From Flammeovirga pacifica (lineage in GTDB: Bacteria > Bacteroidota > Bacteroidia > Cytophagales > Flammeovirgaceae), in NCBI RefSeq assembly GCF_000807855.2, contig NZ_JRYR02000001.1:2290368-2354367 (forward strand): DNA of 64,000 nucleotides, given 5' to 3'. The position numbers and the translations under genes are program-made. The notes below the pieces were generated by a model. That model did not search any database. It saw only the letters and a list, made by a program, of their open reading frames with translations, and was not told where the DNA came from. Of the stretch, positions 63,420 to 64,000 are shown in pieces; the first letter of the stretch is position 1, and each line of letters opens with the position of its first letter.

Positions 63420-63833
63420 ATGAAAAGGTCACATATATTCGGACTGATCATTATTGCCATAATGATTAGTATTTTAGTAGTGACTGCTGGAGATGCAAGT
63501 CAATACGTCGATTTTACAGCAGCACAAGAATTAGCTGATGATGGCAATGACAGTAAAGTTCACGTTATCGGAGAACTTCAAAAAGATAAATCAGGTAATG
63601 TTATAGGTATTCAATACGACCCTATGAAAGATGCCAATTACCTTGCATTTAACTTGGTCGATGAAAAAAATGAAATGCGTAGAGTAGTATGTTACTCACC
63701 TCCTGCATCAATGAAAGATTTTGAGAAATCTGAAAAGGTTGTTGTCATTGGACGTACAAAAAATAGTGAAGAATTTATTGCTTCAGAGATTCTTATGAAG
63801 TGTCCTTCAAAATATGAAGAGAAACAACTTTAA
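63420..63833 (+). CDS. ccmE: Heme chaperone CcmE (CxxxY variant)
   Basis: This 137-residue protein has one N-terminal membrane helix and an OB-fold domain (YVDFTAAQELADDGN, KVHVIGEL, VVVIGRT). The covalent heme site of CcmE, normally HxxxY, reads CPSKY here: Cys128 and Tyr132 replace the usual histidine-tyrosine spacing. The CxxxY form is known in archaea and some bacteria lacking CcmH (system I*). It is the last gene of the ccmBCDE series and is followed by a terminator. Confidence 0.9.
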   Translation: MKRSHIFGLIIIAIMISILVVTAGDASQYVDFTAAQELADDGNDSKVHVIGELQKDKSGNVIGIQYDPMKDANYLAFNLVDEKNEMRRVVCYSPPASMKDFEKSEKVVVIGRTKNSEEFIASEILMKCPSKYEEKQL

Positions 63834-63867
63834 AAGAATTCACTTTTGATAATTAATCAAAAAAATG

Positions 63868-63909
63868 AAAGGCAACACAGATATTTAATCTATGTTGCCT
63901 TATTTTTTT
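63868..63909. terminator. Terminator after ccmE
   Basis: AAGGCAACACAGAT (63869-63882) pairs with ATCTATGTTGCCTT with one mismatch, followed by a T run on the plus strand. On the minus strand it also has a T-rich tail, so it may serve a convergent gene at the right edge. Confidence 0.85.
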
Positions 63910-64000
63910 ACAGGCTTTATTTTTCCCAATTCAAAAGTCTGCAAGAAGAATGTTAATTAGTCATGTTGTCCTTGCGGTCTATTCTATTGATCATATTGGT

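Noticed and set aside
63953-64000. Possible C-terminal end of a reverse-strand gene at the right edge
   Set aside because: The minus strand reads about 15 open codons to a stop, and a convergent terminator lies next to it, but the part in view is too short to call a gene.
1-64000. tRNA or rRNA genes
   Set aside because: I looked in all intergenic gaps for conserved T-arm/acceptor patterns and saw none, but short RNA genes cannot be fully excluded by eye.

Overview
The window is AT-rich bacterial DNA that looks like a marine member of the Bacteroidota, most likely order Cytophagales (Flammeovirga-like). The evidence is a C-terminal type IX secretion (T9SS) sorting domain on a giant amylase, lipoproteins with Bacteroidota-style lipoboxes, a membrane-spanning AraC-type regulator, TAnnTTTG-type promoter boxes with few Shine-Dalgarno sites, and a cytochrome c maturation locus with a CxxxY-type CcmE. 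The genus is an inference; no rRNA or tRNA gene was seen.

Layout. 0.2-0.9 kb: endonuclease V. 1.1-12.5 kb: a catabolic cluster with a RhaT-type transporter, two substrate-binding-protein (SBP) homologues that have no signal peptide, two class III CoA-transferases, a Gfo/Idh/MocA oxidoreductase, a zinc-type dehydrogenase lacking its structural-zinc cysteines, a KduD-like SDR, a MaoC-type hydratase, a reverse-strand IclR regulator and a Pgl-type lactonase. 12.6-17.5 kb: MltG, an M16 peptidase and an FG-GAP/ASPIC lipoprotein. 18.2-20.2 kb: YceI protein and a probably abundant porin. 20.2-21.7 kb: ThiD-TenA thiamine salvage pair. 21.9-26 kb: a second CoA-transferase pair and a DUF6786-like lipoprotein. 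26-34 kb: FtsB, M1 peptidase, GtrA, an RGG-tailed DEAD-box helicase, and a subtilase-lipoprotein pair. 33.9-38.3 kb: Xaa-Pro aminopeptidase, a frameshifted Y1 transposase among paired palindromes, a methyltransferase, and the NifU-like/Mrp Fe-S pair. 38.5-46.6 kb: a starch locus with a predicted transmembrane starch-sensing AraC regulator and a 2,007-residue secreted double amylase. 46.8-54.2 kb: mixed genes (epimerase-like, fructosamine-kinase-like, PorT-like, TPR, FdtA-like cupin, papain-like peptidase, YidD, SucD). 54.3-57.5 kb: three peptidoglycan/envelope proteins. 57.7-63.8 kb: ccmF and ccmBCDE for cytochrome c assembly.

The two most interesting systems are these. (1) The 1.1-12.5 kb cluster looks like a CoA-thioester route for a sugar or sugar-acid compound. 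Its SBP-fold proteins cannot be secreted as annotated, no ABC permease or ATPase accompanies them, and its CoA-transferase pair has a second paralogous copy about 18 kb away. (2) In the starch locus, tandem starch-binding-like domains are fused through seven membrane helices to an AraC DNA-binding domain, directly downstream of the amylase it probably controls. Also notable are a REP-like palindrome array around a broken Y1 transposase and a cytochrome c maturation set that resembles the variant 'system I*'.
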